A stretch of DNA of 64,000 nt from Nocardia arizonensis (GTDB lineage Bacteria > Actinomycetota > Actinomycetes > Mycobacteriales > Mycobacteriaceae), in the NCBI RefSeq assembly GCF_001310275.1, contig NZ_LGYZ01000121.1, forward strand, positions 183,874-247,873, in the 5' to 3' direction. Shown here piece by piece: positions 43,642 through 51,668 of the stretch (positions are counted from its first letter, which is position 1; each line of letters starts with the position of its first letter). The translations under genes and the position numbers were made by a program. The notes below the pieces were generated by a model. The model worked only from the letters and a program-made list of their open reading frames with translations. It searched no databases and was not told the DNA's origin.

Positions 43642-44072
43642 CCGAAGAACTGAAGCAGGACTCGACCACCACGGTGCGGGAATTCCTGTCCGCGCTCGAA
43701 CTCGGCGCCACCGGCGAGGCGCTGGGATTGCTCGATCCCGATATCGTCTGGAAGAACACCGGACTGCCCGACGTGCGCGGCCTCGATCGGGTCGGCCGGG
43801 CGCTGCGCGGTCTCGATCGCGACGGACTCGGCTTCGCCGTCGACATCCACCACATCGCCGCCGACGGCGCCGATATCGTGCTCACCGACCGCACCGATCA
43901 CCTGCGCTTCGGCCCGGTGCGGATCTCGTTCTGGGTGACCGGCACCTTCCGATTGCGCGAGGGCCGCATCGTGCTGTGGCACGATCACTTCTCGTTCGAG
44001 AACTTCTTCAAGGGCGCCCTGGTCGGCCTGTTCCGCGCGGTCTTCGACCGCTCGGGCGCGCACCGGCTCTGA
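43638..44072 (+). CDS. Limonene-1,2-epoxide hydrolase-like protein (SnoaL-type fold)
   Basis: The 144-residue protein matches the limonene-epoxide hydrolase family: TVREFLSALELG at the start, VWKNTGLPDVRGLDRVGRALRGL, VLTDRTDHLRF and IVLWHDHFSFENFFKG. The Asp-Arg-Asp active site of the family can be placed on DRTD and WHDHF. It would add water to an epoxide. Coupling to the TetR gene and divergence from a monooxygenase suggest that it hydrolyses an epoxide made by that enzyme; this is inference. Confidence 0.8.
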   Translation: MTEELKQDSTTTVREFLSALELGATGEALGLLDPDIVWKNTGLPDVRGLDRVGRALRGLDRDGLGFAVDIHHIAADGADIVLTDRTDHLRFGPVRISFWVTGTFRLREGRIVLWHDHFSFENFFKGALVGLFRAVFDRSGAHRL

Positions 44073-44079
44073 CTCCGGC

Positions 44080-44352
44080 TCAGGAGTGCTCGGTCAGATA
44101 CTCCAGGTAGACCGGGCGCAGCACCTCGGCGATATCGCCGTCACCGGCGTGGACGTAGTCGTCGAGCATGGGCAGGACCCATTTGATATCGGCCTCGCTC
44201 TCGCCCATATTGCCCGCCGCGGCCTCCGCGGCGGGGATGGAGGTGAGCAGTCGCCACAGGAATCTCAGGTCACCGTGGCGCACCGCCAGCTTCACCGCAC
44301 GGTCGTGCAGCTCCTTGGACGACAGCTTGTCCAGTTCCTCGTTACCGGCCAT
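44080..44352 (-). CDS. Conserved small helical protein of unknown function
   Basis: The 90-residue protein begins MAGNEELDKLSSKELHDRAVKLAVRHGDLRFLWRLL and contains IPAAEAAAGNMGESEADI, followed by an acidic C-terminal helix. I recall similar 85-95-residue proteins as widespread in actinobacteria, often called conserved hypothetical. It is soluble and acidic without catalytic motifs. ATG 44352 is chosen; the frame extends 14 codons upstream without similarity. It is convergent with the epoxide-hydrolase-like gene. Confidence 0.75.
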   Translation of the reverse strand: MAGNEELDKLSSKELHDRAVKLAVRHGDLRFLWRLLTSIPAAEAAAGNMGESEADIKWVLPMLDDYVHAGDGDIAEVLRPVYLEYLTEHS

Positions 44353-44403
44353 GACGTCGACTTTAACGGGCCGCCGCGGCTCGCGACGAGGCAAGGGGGG
44401 CCG

Positions 44404-44577
44404 ATGCGCGTTAACGGGATCTTCACCGACACGCCTCGCAGTCCCCGAGCGCGGACCCGGTGGTCGAAGGTAGTTTCGATGATGCGGACCGCGTCGTTGT
44501 GGTTCGTACGGGAGGTCCTGACCGTGACTGAGCCATTCAGTACGAAGGGGCCGGCACCCGGCCCTAGTGGCATCTGA
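44404..44577 (+). CDS. Possible small ORF (57 aa) upstream of phoH2
   Basis: The frame from ATG 44404 is preceded by AAGGGGGG, a plausible ribosome binding site, and encodes a basic peptide with SMMRTASLWFVREVL. A GGGCCGG/CCGGCCC hairpin lies in its last codons. In M. tuberculosis a small antitoxin gene (phoAT) precedes phoH2. I cannot show that this ORF is related, and the 79-base gap to phoH2 argues against coupling. It may equally be non-coding leader. Confidence 0.25.
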   Translation: MRVNGIFTDTPRSPRARTRWSKVVSMMRTASLWFVREVLTVTEPFSTKGPAPGPSGI

Positions 44578-44656
44578 CTACGTCGGATCCCATCAGGACG
44601 GACCGGTCCAGCGAGATCGTCCGCGCGGGTGCCGCACGGACGCAAAGGAGCCCACC

Positions 44657-46015
44657 GTGACTGCTGCACGCTCCGTTTCCGCTCCCTCGGCGCATACCCG
44701 CACGACAGGTACGGTCGCCGCCGGTCCCAGGACTTACGTCATCGACACCTCGGTCCTGCTCTCCGATCCCTGGGCGTTCACCCGTTTCGGCGAGCACGCC
44801 GTCGTGTTACCGCTGGTCGTGATCAGCGAACTGGAAGCCAAACGGCACCACCACGAACTGGGCTGGTTCGCGCGGGAAGCCCTGCGCAACCTCGATGACC
44901 TGCGCCTGCGCTACGGCAGGCTGGATCAGGAGGTGCCGATCGGCACCGAGGGCGGAACGATGCAGGTGGAACTCAACCACACCGATCCCGCGGTACTCCC
45001 GGTCGGTTTCCGCACCGACACCAACGACTCTCGCATCCTGGCCTGTGCGCTCAATCTCGCGGCGGAGGGCCGCGACGTCGTGATGGTGTCGAAGGATATC
45101 CCGCTGCGCGTCAAGGCGGGCGCGGTCGGCCTGCGCGCCGACGAGTACCACGCCCAGGACGTGGTCACCTCGGGCTGGTCGGGCATGGTCGAGATCGACG
45201 TGGCGACCGCCCAGGTCGACCAGATCTACGCCGACTCAGTCATCGACCTGGACGAGGCCAGGGATCTGCCGTGCCACACCGGCATTCGGCTGCTCGGCAG
45301 CAGTTCCAGCGCGCTCGGCCGGGTCACCCCGGACAAGCGCGTGCAACTGGTGCGCGAGCGGGAGGCGTTCGGTCTGCACGGCCGCTCCGCCGAACAGCGC
45401 ATCGCCCTCGACCTGCTGCTCGACGAGAGCGTCGGCATCGTCTCGCTGGGCGGCAAGGCGGGTACCGGCAAGTCGGCGCTGGCGTTGACCGCGGGACTCG
45501 AGGCGGTGCTGGAACGCCGCACCCAGCGCAAGGTCGTGGTCTTCCGGCCGCTGTACGCGGTGGGCGGTCAGGATCTCGGCTATCTGCCGGGCAGCGAGAG
45601 CGAGAAGATGGGCCCGTGGGCTCAGGCCGTCTTCGACACCCTCGACGGGCTTGCCTCGGCGGAGGTCATGGAGGAGGTGCTCAGCCGCGACATGCTGGAG
45701 GTGTTGCCGCTGACCCACATTCGCGGCCGGTCGCTGCACGATTCGTTCGTTATCGTCGACGAGGCGCAGTCGCTGGAGCGCAATGTGCTGCTCACGGTGC
45801 TGAGCCGGCTCGGCTCGGGTTCGCGGGTGGTGCTCACCCACGATGTGGCCCAGCGCGACAATCTGCGCGTGGGCAGGCACGACGGCGTCGCGGCCGTGAT
45901 CGAGAAGCTCAAGGGGCATCCGCTCTTCGCTCACATCACCCTGACCCGCAGCGAGCGTTCGCCGATCGCGGCGCTGGTCACCGAGATGCTGGAGGAGTAC
46001 GGACCTACCGCGTAA
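44657..46015 (+). CDS. phoH2: PhoH-family protein with N-terminal PIN domain (PhoH2)
   Basis: The 452-residue protein joins a PIN nuclease domain and a PhoH ATPase. The PIN part (about 25-170) keeps the acidic residues in TYVIDTSVLL (Asp30), VISELEAKRH, TNDSRILA and VMVSKDIPLRV. The PhoH part has Walker A GKAGTGKSALAL (GTGKS 269-273) and Walker B FVIVDEAQSL. In M. tuberculosis PhoH2 is a sequence-specific RNA helicase and RNase. GTG 44657 has AAAGGAG six bases upstream. A perfect hairpin ends the transcript. Confidence 0.93.
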   Translation: MTAARSVSAPSAHTRTTGTVAAGPRTYVIDTSVLLSDPWAFTRFGEHAVVLPLVVISELEAKRHHHELGWFAREALRNLDDLRLRYGRLDQEVPIGTEGGTMQVELNHTDPAVLPVGFRTDTNDSRILACALNLAAEGRDVVMVSKDIPLRVKAGAVGLRADEYHAQDVVTSGWSGMVEIDVATAQVDQIYADSVIDLDEARDLPCHTGIRLLGSSSSALGRVTPDKRVQLVREREAFGLHGRSAEQRIALDLLLDESVGIVSLGGKAGTGKSALALTAGLEAVLERRTQRKVVVFRPLYAVGGQDLGYLPGSESEKMGPWAQAVFDTLDGLASAEVMEEVLSRDMLEVLPLTHIRGRSLHDSFVIVDEAQSLERNVLLTVLSRLGSGSRVVLTHDVAQRDNLRVGRHDGVAAVIEKLKGHPLFAHITLTRSERSPIAALVTEMLEEYGPTA

Positions 46016-46096
46016 TCGGGTGACAGCAAACGGTCAGCGTGTGTTTCATCCCACATCTGACCGGGTAATGTTCGCGTGATAGCTGTTCGGCTCGTG

Positions 46097-46125
46097 ACCC
46101 GGCGAATTCATGTGATTCGCCGGGT
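46097..46125 (+). terminator. Terminator after phoH2
   Basis: ACCCGGCGAAT pairs perfectly with ATTCGCCGGGT over a 7-base loop and is followed by TCTT. It lies 82 bases after the phoH2 stop and 43 bases before the next start. Confidence 0.8.
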
Positions 46126-46167
46126 TCTTGCTGGAGAACGGCCTTGGCTACGCGCGAGAGGATGGAA

Positions 46168-46767
46168 ATGCACCACTTCGCTCGACGAACGGCTGGATAT
46201 TCCACGGCGCTGCTCACCGCGGCCCTGTTGGTGACCGCGGGATGCGGCGACAACGACGACAACGACTCGAATGCCGCGTCGAATACGGCGAGCGCGGCCG
46301 AGACCGAGTCCGCGAGCATGAAGATGGCGCCCGCCGCCTCCGGGACCACCTCCGCGCCCGTATCGGCGACCGAGGAGACGCACGCGGGCACGGCCACCGA
46401 GACCACCAGAATTGCCACCCAGGGCGGCGCCGAGGTCACGGTGTCCGGCGACATCTACGACAAGTACGCGGCGACAGAGGGTCCCACCGGCATGCTCGGC
46501 GTCCCGCTCGGGGCCGAGCAGGTCGGCCCGGGGGGCGGGAAGTACCAGGACTTCGTCGGCGGCACGATCTACCAGGCGCCCGACGGCGATCCGCACATCG
46601 TCTGGGGCGAGATCCGCACGGCGTGGGAGGACAACGGCGGCGCCAACGGCAAACTCGGCTATCCCACCTCCGACGAAACCGATATCCCCGGGGGCAAGCA
46701 GTCCACCTTCACCGGCGGCACCATCACCTGGGTCGATGGGCAGATCACCGTGACACCGACATCCTGA
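46168..46767 (+). CDS. LGFP-repeat lipoprotein
   Basis: The 199-residue product has a lipoprotein signal (MHHFARRTAGYSTALLTAALLVTAGC, written here in part; acceptor Cys26), a Ser/Ala/Thr-rich linker with DNDDNDSN, and three LGFP-like repeats in the C-terminal half (GPTGMLGVPLG, GGANGKLGYPTSDE and the FVGGTIYQAP/FTGGTITWV strands between them). LGFP repeats occur on the surface of mycolate-bearing bacteria and are thought to bind the cell wall. ATG 46168 is chosen because GAGAGG lies six bases before it; the ATG at 46162 is too close to that site. Confidence 0.8.
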   Translation: MHHFARRTAGYSTALLTAALLVTAGCGDNDDNDSNAASNTASAAETESASMKMAPAASGTTSAPVSATEETHAGTATETTRIATQGGAEVTVSGDIYDKYAATEGPTGMLGVPLGAEQVGPGGGKYQDFVGGTIYQAPDGDPHIVWGEIRTAWEDNGGANGKLGYPTSDETDIPGGKQSTFTGGTITWVDGQITVTPTS

Positions 46768-46872
46768 AGGGCTCGGCGTCCGGGGCCGTATGAGAGGATG
46801 CACCGGTCTCGGACGCCGTCCGGCAAATCTGTCGTCCTCCCCGCGTCGCGGGCACAACAGCTAGGTTGTGGT

Positions 46873-47730
46873 GTGCAAAATCTGTTGACCGATCGCGAGT
46901 TGCTCGAATCGCTCGCGGACGAAGTGGAACTGAATCTGCGTCGGCACACCCAGGTGGCCGACGGGTGGCAGCCCCACGACTTCGTGCCGTGGGACGCGGG
47001 CCGTAATTTCGAATTTCTGGGCGGAACCGACTGGGCGCCCGAACAATCCGAATTGAGCGAGGTCGCCAGACTGGCTTTGACGGTCAGCGTTCTCGTCGCC
47101 GACAACCTGCCGTCGTATCACCGCGAGGTCGGCAAGTACCTGCGCACCGGCGCGTGGTGGCGCTGGGTCGGCCGATGGACGGCCGAGGAGAACCGGCACG
47201 AGATCATGATCCGCAACTACCTCATGGTCACCCGATCGGTCGATCCGGTCGAGCTGGAACGGCTGCGGATGGATCACATGACCAAGGGCTTCCGCAGGCC
47301 GCCCCAGCATCTGCTCGCGGTCCTGGCCACCTGCGCCTTCGAGGAGGCCGCGGCCGCCATCCGCCACCGCAACACCGCGGCGCTCGACGAGAACCGGCTG
47401 GTCACCGCCATCTCCGAACGGATCGCGGCCGACGACGAACTCCAGTCGGAATTCTTCGCCGACCTCGTCGCCGCCGGATTCCGTATCGCCCCCGACCAGA
47501 CCATGCGCGCGATCGCCGACAGCGTGGCCGATTTCGCGGTGCCCTCGGTGACACTGGCCGACGGCCGCAGCAGCGACGACGTGCTCGCCGCGGCGGGCAT
47601 CTACGATCCGGCGCGGCAGAACGAGTTGGTCTTCGCCCCGCTGTTGAAGCGCTGGAACGTCTTCGACCGCGCCGATCTCGGCGAGGACGGCGAGCGGGCG
47701 CGCGCCGAACTCGCGCATCTGCGCGACTGA
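46873..47730 (+). CDS. Acyl-ACP desaturase family protein (DesA2-like) with incomplete diiron ligands
   Basis: The 285-residue protein aligns with soluble acyl-ACP desaturases of mycobacteria: NFEFLGGTDWAPEQSEL, DNLPSYHREV, WTAEENRHEIMIRNYLMVTRSVDPVELE and EEAAAAIRHRN. Of the six metal ligands, Glu106/His109 and a Glu/His pair near 157-165 remain, but the first glutamate is Ala76 and the second E-x-x-H is Asp188-x-x-Gln191. Catalysis as a desaturase is therefore doubtful. Its place near phoH2 matches desA2 (Rv1094). TAGGTT six bases before the GTG suggests a leaderless transcript. Confidence 0.8.
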   Translation: MQNLLTDRELLESLADEVELNLRRHTQVADGWQPHDFVPWDAGRNFEFLGGTDWAPEQSELSEVARLALTVSVLVADNLPSYHREVGKYLRTGAWWRWVGRWTAEENRHEIMIRNYLMVTRSVDPVELERLRMDHMTKGFRRPPQHLLAVLATCAFEEAAAAIRHRNTAALDENRLVTAISERIAADDELQSEFFADLVAAGFRIAPDQTMRAIADSVADFAVPSVTLADGRSSDDVLAAAGIYDPARQNELVFAPLLKRWNVFDRADLGEDGERARAELAHLRD

Positions 47731-47778
47731 TCGACCGGCCGGCGCGTCCCGCCCGACGCGCCGGCCGACCCGCTCGGG

Positions 47779-49182
47779 TCAGTCCTTCTCTTCGGCCTTG
47801 GCCATCGAGAGCACGTCGAGACGCCGGTCGAGTTCCTCCAGGCTCAGCCGTTCGCCGATGAGACCGCGGTCGATCACGGTCTGGCGGATGGTCTTCCGCT
47901 CTTTCAGCGCTTCCTTGGCGACCGCGGCGGCCTCCTCGTAGCCGATGGCCGAATTCAGCGGCGTCACGATCGAGGGCGAGGATTCGGCGAGTACGCGCAG
48001 ATGCTCCTCGTTGGCGGCCAGTCCGCGCACGCAGCGGTCGGCGAACAGGCGAGAGACATTGGCCAGCAACCGGATCGACTCGAGGAGGTTGCGGGCCATC
48101 ACCGGAATGTAGACGTTCAACTCGAACGCGCCGCTCGCACCGGAGAACGCGACGGTCGCGTCATTGCCGATAACCTGCGCCGCGACCTGCGTGACCGCCT
48201 CGGGCAGCACGGGATTCACCTTGCCGGGCATGATGGAGCTGCCCGGTTGCAGGTCGGGGAGCCGGAGCTCACCGAGTCCGGTCAGCGGACCCGAACCCAT
48301 CCAGCGGATGTCGTTGGCGATCTTGGTCAGGCTCACCGCGATGGTGCGCAGCGCGCCCGACGCCTCCACCAGACCGTCGCGCGCGGCCTGCGCCTCGAAA
48401 TGGTCCTGCGCCTCGGTCAGTGCGTCGATATCGGTGGCACGGCGCAATTCGGCGACAACCGCCGCACCGAAACCGTCGGGCGCGTTGAGTCCGGTGCCGA
48501 CGGCGGTGCCGCCGATGGCCAGCTCGCCCAGCCGCGGCAGGGTCGCCATCGCGCGATCGATACCCGCCGCGATCTGACGGGTGTAGCCGCCGAATTCCTG
48601 ACCGAGAGTGACCGGTACGGCGTCCATGAGGTGGGTGCGGCCCGATTTCACCACCGTGCGCCACGCGGTCGCCTTGTCCAGCAACGCCAGTCGCAGATGT
48701 TCCAGCGCGGGCACCAGATCCTTGATGACGGCCTCGGTGGCGGCCAGATGGGTCGCGGTGGGGAAGGTGTCGTTGGAGGACTGCGACATGTTCACATCGT
48801 CGTTGGGGTGCACCTCCACGCCGTTGGCCTTGGCGATCGAGGCGATCACCTCGTTGGCGTTCATATTCGAGCTGGTGCCCGAACCGGTCTGGAAGACGTC
48901 GATCGGGAACTGGTCGTCGTGGCGGCCCTGCGCGATCTCGTTCGCGGCGGCGATGATGGCCTCGGCCTTGGTCGCCTCGAGCAGGCCGAGATCCCGGTTC
49001 ACCTTGGCGCACGCGGCCTTGAGCAGTCCGAGCGCCCGGATCTGCGCTCGTTCCAGACCGCGTCCGCTGATCGGGAAGTTCTCCACGGCGCGCTGGGTCT
49101 GCGCTCGCCACAGGGCGTGCAGCGGGACCCGGATCTCGCCCATTGTGTCGTGCTCGATGCGGTACTGCGTCTCCTCGGTCAT
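47779..49182 (-). CDS. fumC: Class II fumarate hydratase
   Basis: The 467-residue enzyme interconverts fumarate and malate in the TCA cycle. The superfamily signature GSSIMPGKVNPVLPEA is present, with the catalytic-site segments GSGTSSNMNANEV, HPNDDVNMSQSSNDTFPTA and SGRTHLMDAVPVTLGQE. ATG 49182 gives the N-terminus MTEETQYRIEHDTMGE. It lies directly downstream of glpX on the same strand with 137 bases between, the order found in M. tuberculosis (Rv1098c-Rv1099c). Confidence 0.95.
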   Translation of the reverse strand: MTEETQYRIEHDTMGEIRVPLHALWRAQTQRAVENFPISGRGLERAQIRALGLLKAACAKVNRDLGLLEATKAEAIIAAANEIAQGRHDDQFPIDVFQTGSGTSSNMNANEVIASIAKANGVEVHPNDDVNMSQSSNDTFPTATHLAATEAVIKDLVPALEHLRLALLDKATAWRTVVKSGRTHLMDAVPVTLGQEFGGYTRQIAAGIDRAMATLPRLGELAIGGTAVGTGLNAPDGFGAAVVAELRRATDIDALTEAQDHFEAQAARDGLVEASGALRTIAVSLTKIANDIRWMGSGPLTGLGELRLPDLQPGSSIMPGKVNPVLPEAVTQVAAQVIGNDATVAFSGASGAFELNVYIPVMARNLLESIRLLANVSRLFADRCVRGLAANEEHLRVLAESSPSIVTPLNSAIGYEEAAAVAKEALKERKTIRQTVIDRGLIGERLSLEELDRRLDVLSMAKAEEKD

Positions 49183-49319
49183 GGTTTCGACCCTATGCGA
49201 CCGGTGTCCGATGGGGGCCACGCATGGAGCCGGACACCACATGCCGCAGGCCGCGGATGGGGGAGACGAAAGAGACGCGCGGCCGGTGGCATACGCGTCT
49301 CGGATCATGCCCGCCCCGA

Positions 49320-50363
49320 TCAGGGCAGCGGGGGAACCGCGTCCTCGTCGCCGATGAAATCGACCGAGGAGTACTCGCGCAATTTGGTCAGGCGGTGGTA
49401 GGCATCGATCATGCGGACCGTGCCCGACTTCGAGCGCATGACGATCGACTGGGTGGACGCGCCGCCGCCGTAGTAGCGCACGCCGCGCAGCAGATCGCCG
49501 TCCGTGACGCCGGTCGCGCAGAAGAAGACATTGTCACCGGCCACCAGATCCTCGGTGCTCAGCACCCGGTCCAGATCGTGACCGGCATCGATCGCCTTCT
49601 GGCGCTCCTCGTCGTCCTTCGGGGCGAGCATGCCCTGGAGGACCCCGCCCATACAGCGCATGGCGGCCGCGGCGATGATGCCCTCGGGGGTGCCGCCGAT
49701 GCCGACCAGGATGTCGGTGCCGGAATCCGGCCGGGCCGCGGCGATCGCGCCCGCCACGTCACCGTCGGAGATGAGCCGGATGCGCGCGCCCGCGTCACGG
49801 ACCTGCTGGATCAGCTCGGCGTGCCGCGGCCGGTCGAGGATGCAGACGGTGAGATCGGATTTCGATAGCTTCTTGGCCTTGGCGACCCGGACGATGTTCT
49901 CGGCGATCGGGACCGAGATATCGATCACATCGGCGGCGTCCGGGCCGACCGCGATCTTGTGCATGTAGAACACCGCGGACGGGTCGAACATGGAACCGCG
50001 CTCGGCGACCGCGAGCACCGCGATCGCGCCGGGCGAGCCCTTCGACATCAGCGTGGTGCCGTCGATCGGGTCGACGGCGAAGTCCACTTCGGGACCGGTG
50101 CCGTCGCCGACCGCCTCGCCGTTGTACAGCATGGGCGCTTCATCCTTCTCGCCCTCGCCGATCACCACGGTGCCGCGCATGGAGACCGAGTTGACCAGTT
50201 CGCGCATGGCGTCGACGGCGGCGCCGTCACCGCCCTCCTTGTCGCCGCGGCCGACCCAGCGGCCTGCCGCCATGGCTCCCGCCTCGGTCACCCGGACCAG
50301 TTCGAGCGCAAGGTTGCGGTCCGGGGCCTCGCGGCGGCTGGGTGCGGGCGAAGTTGCCGTCAT
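49320..50363 (-). CDS. glpX: Class II fructose-1,6-bisphosphatase
   Basis: The 347-residue enzyme is the gluconeogenic phosphatase of the GlpX type. Metal-binding and catalytic motifs are GDKEGGDGAAVDAMRE, VIGEGEKDEAPMLYNGE, DFAVDPIDGTTLMSKG and GIGGTPEGIIAAAAMRCMGG. Most actinobacteria have only this class. GGGAGG lies 9-14 bases before the ATG. The next gene leftwards is fumC; the divergent neighbour is the DUF4245 gene. Confidence 0.95.
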   Translation of the reverse strand: MTATSPAPSRREAPDRNLALELVRVTEAGAMAAGRWVGRGDKEGGDGAAVDAMRELVNSVSMRGTVVIGEGEKDEAPMLYNGEAVGDGTGPEVDFAVDPIDGTTLMSKGSPGAIAVLAVAERGSMFDPSAVFYMHKIAVGPDAADVIDISVPIAENIVRVAKAKKLSKSDLTVCILDRPRHAELIQQVRDAGARIRLISDGDVAGAIAAARPDSGTDILVGIGGTPEGIIAAAAMRCMGGVLQGMLAPKDDEERQKAIDAGHDLDRVLSTEDLVAGDNVFFCATGVTDGDLLRGVRYYGGGASTQSIVMRSKSGTVRMIDAYHRLTKLREYSSVDFIGDEDAVPPLP

Positions 50364-50484
50364 GGCGGGTGCCTCCCTCGTAGTTCCGTTCCGTACGATT
50401 GTCTCATTCGGTGATCGCGGGACCTCGCACCAGATGGGCCGGGGTGGCGAGGGCGCGAGACGGTGGCGAGTGGATACTGAGAGC

Positions 50485-51051
50485 GTGTCCTACCAAAAGC
50501 CACGCGTACTGCACGACTACAAGGATCTGTTCTTCTCGCTGATCCCGCTGGTGCTGATAGCCGTGGTCTTCGCGGGACTGGCCAGCCAGTGCAGTGTCGC
50601 TGCCACCGGGCCGACCGCGGGCAAGATCCCGCATTTCGACGTGCGATCCGCGCTCATCGCGGACGCGCGCACCCTCCCGTTCCCGGTCCGCGATCCCGGG
50701 ATGCCGGGGGATTGGACACCGAATTCCGGCAGTCGCGACACCATCACCGGTCCGGGCGGCGGCCCGGTGAGTACGGTCGGCTACATCACCCCGGCGGGTG
50801 CGTACATGCAGCTCACGCAGACCGGCGCCACCGAGGAGATGCTGGCCCGCCACGTTCTCGGCTCGCGCTACGCCAGCGGCGTCCAGCAGGTCGGCGAACA
50901 GCGTTGGACGGTCTACGCCGAACCGACCGAGGAGACGGCCTGGATCGCCGACTTCGGGCAGAGCCGGGTGCTGATCAAGGGCGCGGGCGACGCCGCCGCG
51001 TTCACCACTCTCGCCGGCGCGGTCACCTCGGCCCGGCCGCTGAGCCGCTGA
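50485..51051 (+). CDS. DUF4245 single-pass membrane protein (Rv1100-like)
   Basis: The 188-residue protein has one N-terminal transmembrane helix (DLFFSLIPLVLIAVVFAGLA) and an extracytoplasmic domain with LPFPVRDPGMPGDWTPNSGS, TVGYITPAGAYMQLTQTGA and GTRYASG-like GSRYASGVQQVGEQRWTVYAE. This is the DUF4245 pattern, conserved beside glpX in mycobacteria and Nocardia. Function is unknown. GTG 50485 is chosen; GTG 50470, five codons upstream, is also possible. Confidence 0.8.
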   Translation: MSYQKPRVLHDYKDLFFSLIPLVLIAVVFAGLASQCSVAATGPTAGKIPHFDVRSALIADARTLPFPVRDPGMPGDWTPNSGSRDTITGPGGGPVSTVGYITPAGAYMQLTQTGATEEMLARHVLGSRYASGVQQVGEQRWTVYAEPTEETAWIADFGQSRVLIKGAGDAAAFTTLAGAVTSARPLSR

Positions 51052-51063
51052 GTCCGCCCGCCG

Positions 51064-51408
51064 TCAGCGGTGGGCGACGATATTGACCACGGTCCCGTTC
51101 GGATCGCGCACGAAGAAGCGCCGCACTCCCCACGGCTCGTCGCGCAGCGGGTAGACGATATCGGCGCCCGTCGCCGCCAGATCCGCGTGCACCGCGTCGA
51201 CATCGTCGACCTCGACGCTCATATCGGGACGGACCCTCTCGGCGCCCGCGCCGACCAGAAGCACCTGGGCCGTGGGATTGTCCGGCGAGACCATGCTCAC
51301 CGCCCATCCCAGGTCCATGGCTTCCTCGAAGCCGAGCAGCCGGTAGAACTCCCGGCTGCGCTCCATATCGTCGGTGTGTATATCCAAGGTGGCGCGACGA
51401 ATGCCCAT
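51064..51408 (-). CDS. VOC-superfamily (glyoxalase/dioxygenase fold) protein
   Basis: The 114-residue protein has two beta-alpha-beta-beta-beta modules: RATLDIHTDDMERSREFYRLLGFEEA and SVEVDDVDAVHADLAATGADIVYPLRDEPWGVRRFFVRDPNGTVVNIVAH. The glutamate usually found near the end of metal-dependent members is replaced, so it may bind a ligand without a metal. GGAGGAG precedes the ATG with ideal spacing. It lies 11 bases after xseB on the same strand and may be the last gene of that operon. Confidence 0.85.
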   Translation of the reverse strand: MGIRRATLDIHTDDMERSREFYRLLGFEEAMDLGWAVSMVSPDNPTAQVLLVGAGAERVRPDMSVEVDDVDAVHADLAATGADIVYPLRDEPWGVRRFFVRDPNGTVVNIVAHR

Positions 51409-51419
51409 CGGTACTCCTC

Positions 51420-51668
51420 CTAGACCTGCTCCTCGGCTTCGGATCGGGATATCGCGTCCTCGACGCGCTTGCGCGCACCCGCGAGATGCTGTTCGCAGCG
51501 GGTGGCCAGTGCCTCGCCGCGCTCCCACAGCGCCAGCGAGTCATCGAGATCCATACCGCCCTGTTCGAGCATCTTCACGACGTTGACCAATTCGTCGCGG
51601 GCGCGCTCGTAGCCGAAGTCGCGGATCTCGGCCAGATAGCTGTCGGCATCATTGCCGGATTCGGTCAC
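51420..51668 (-). CDS. xseB: Exodeoxyribonuclease VII small subunit
   Basis: The 82-residue protein has the XseB helical hairpin: YERARDELVNVVKMLEQGGMDLDDSLALWERGEALATRCEQHL. With XseA it forms exonuclease VII, which degrades single-stranded DNA to oligonucleotides. The GTG start overlaps the xseA stop by four bases (GTGA), so the subunits are translationally coupled. Confidence 0.92.
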   Translation of the reverse strand: MTESGNDADSYLAEIRDFGYERARDELVNVVKMLEQGGMDLDDSLALWERGEALATRCEQHLAGARKRVEDAISRSEAEEQV

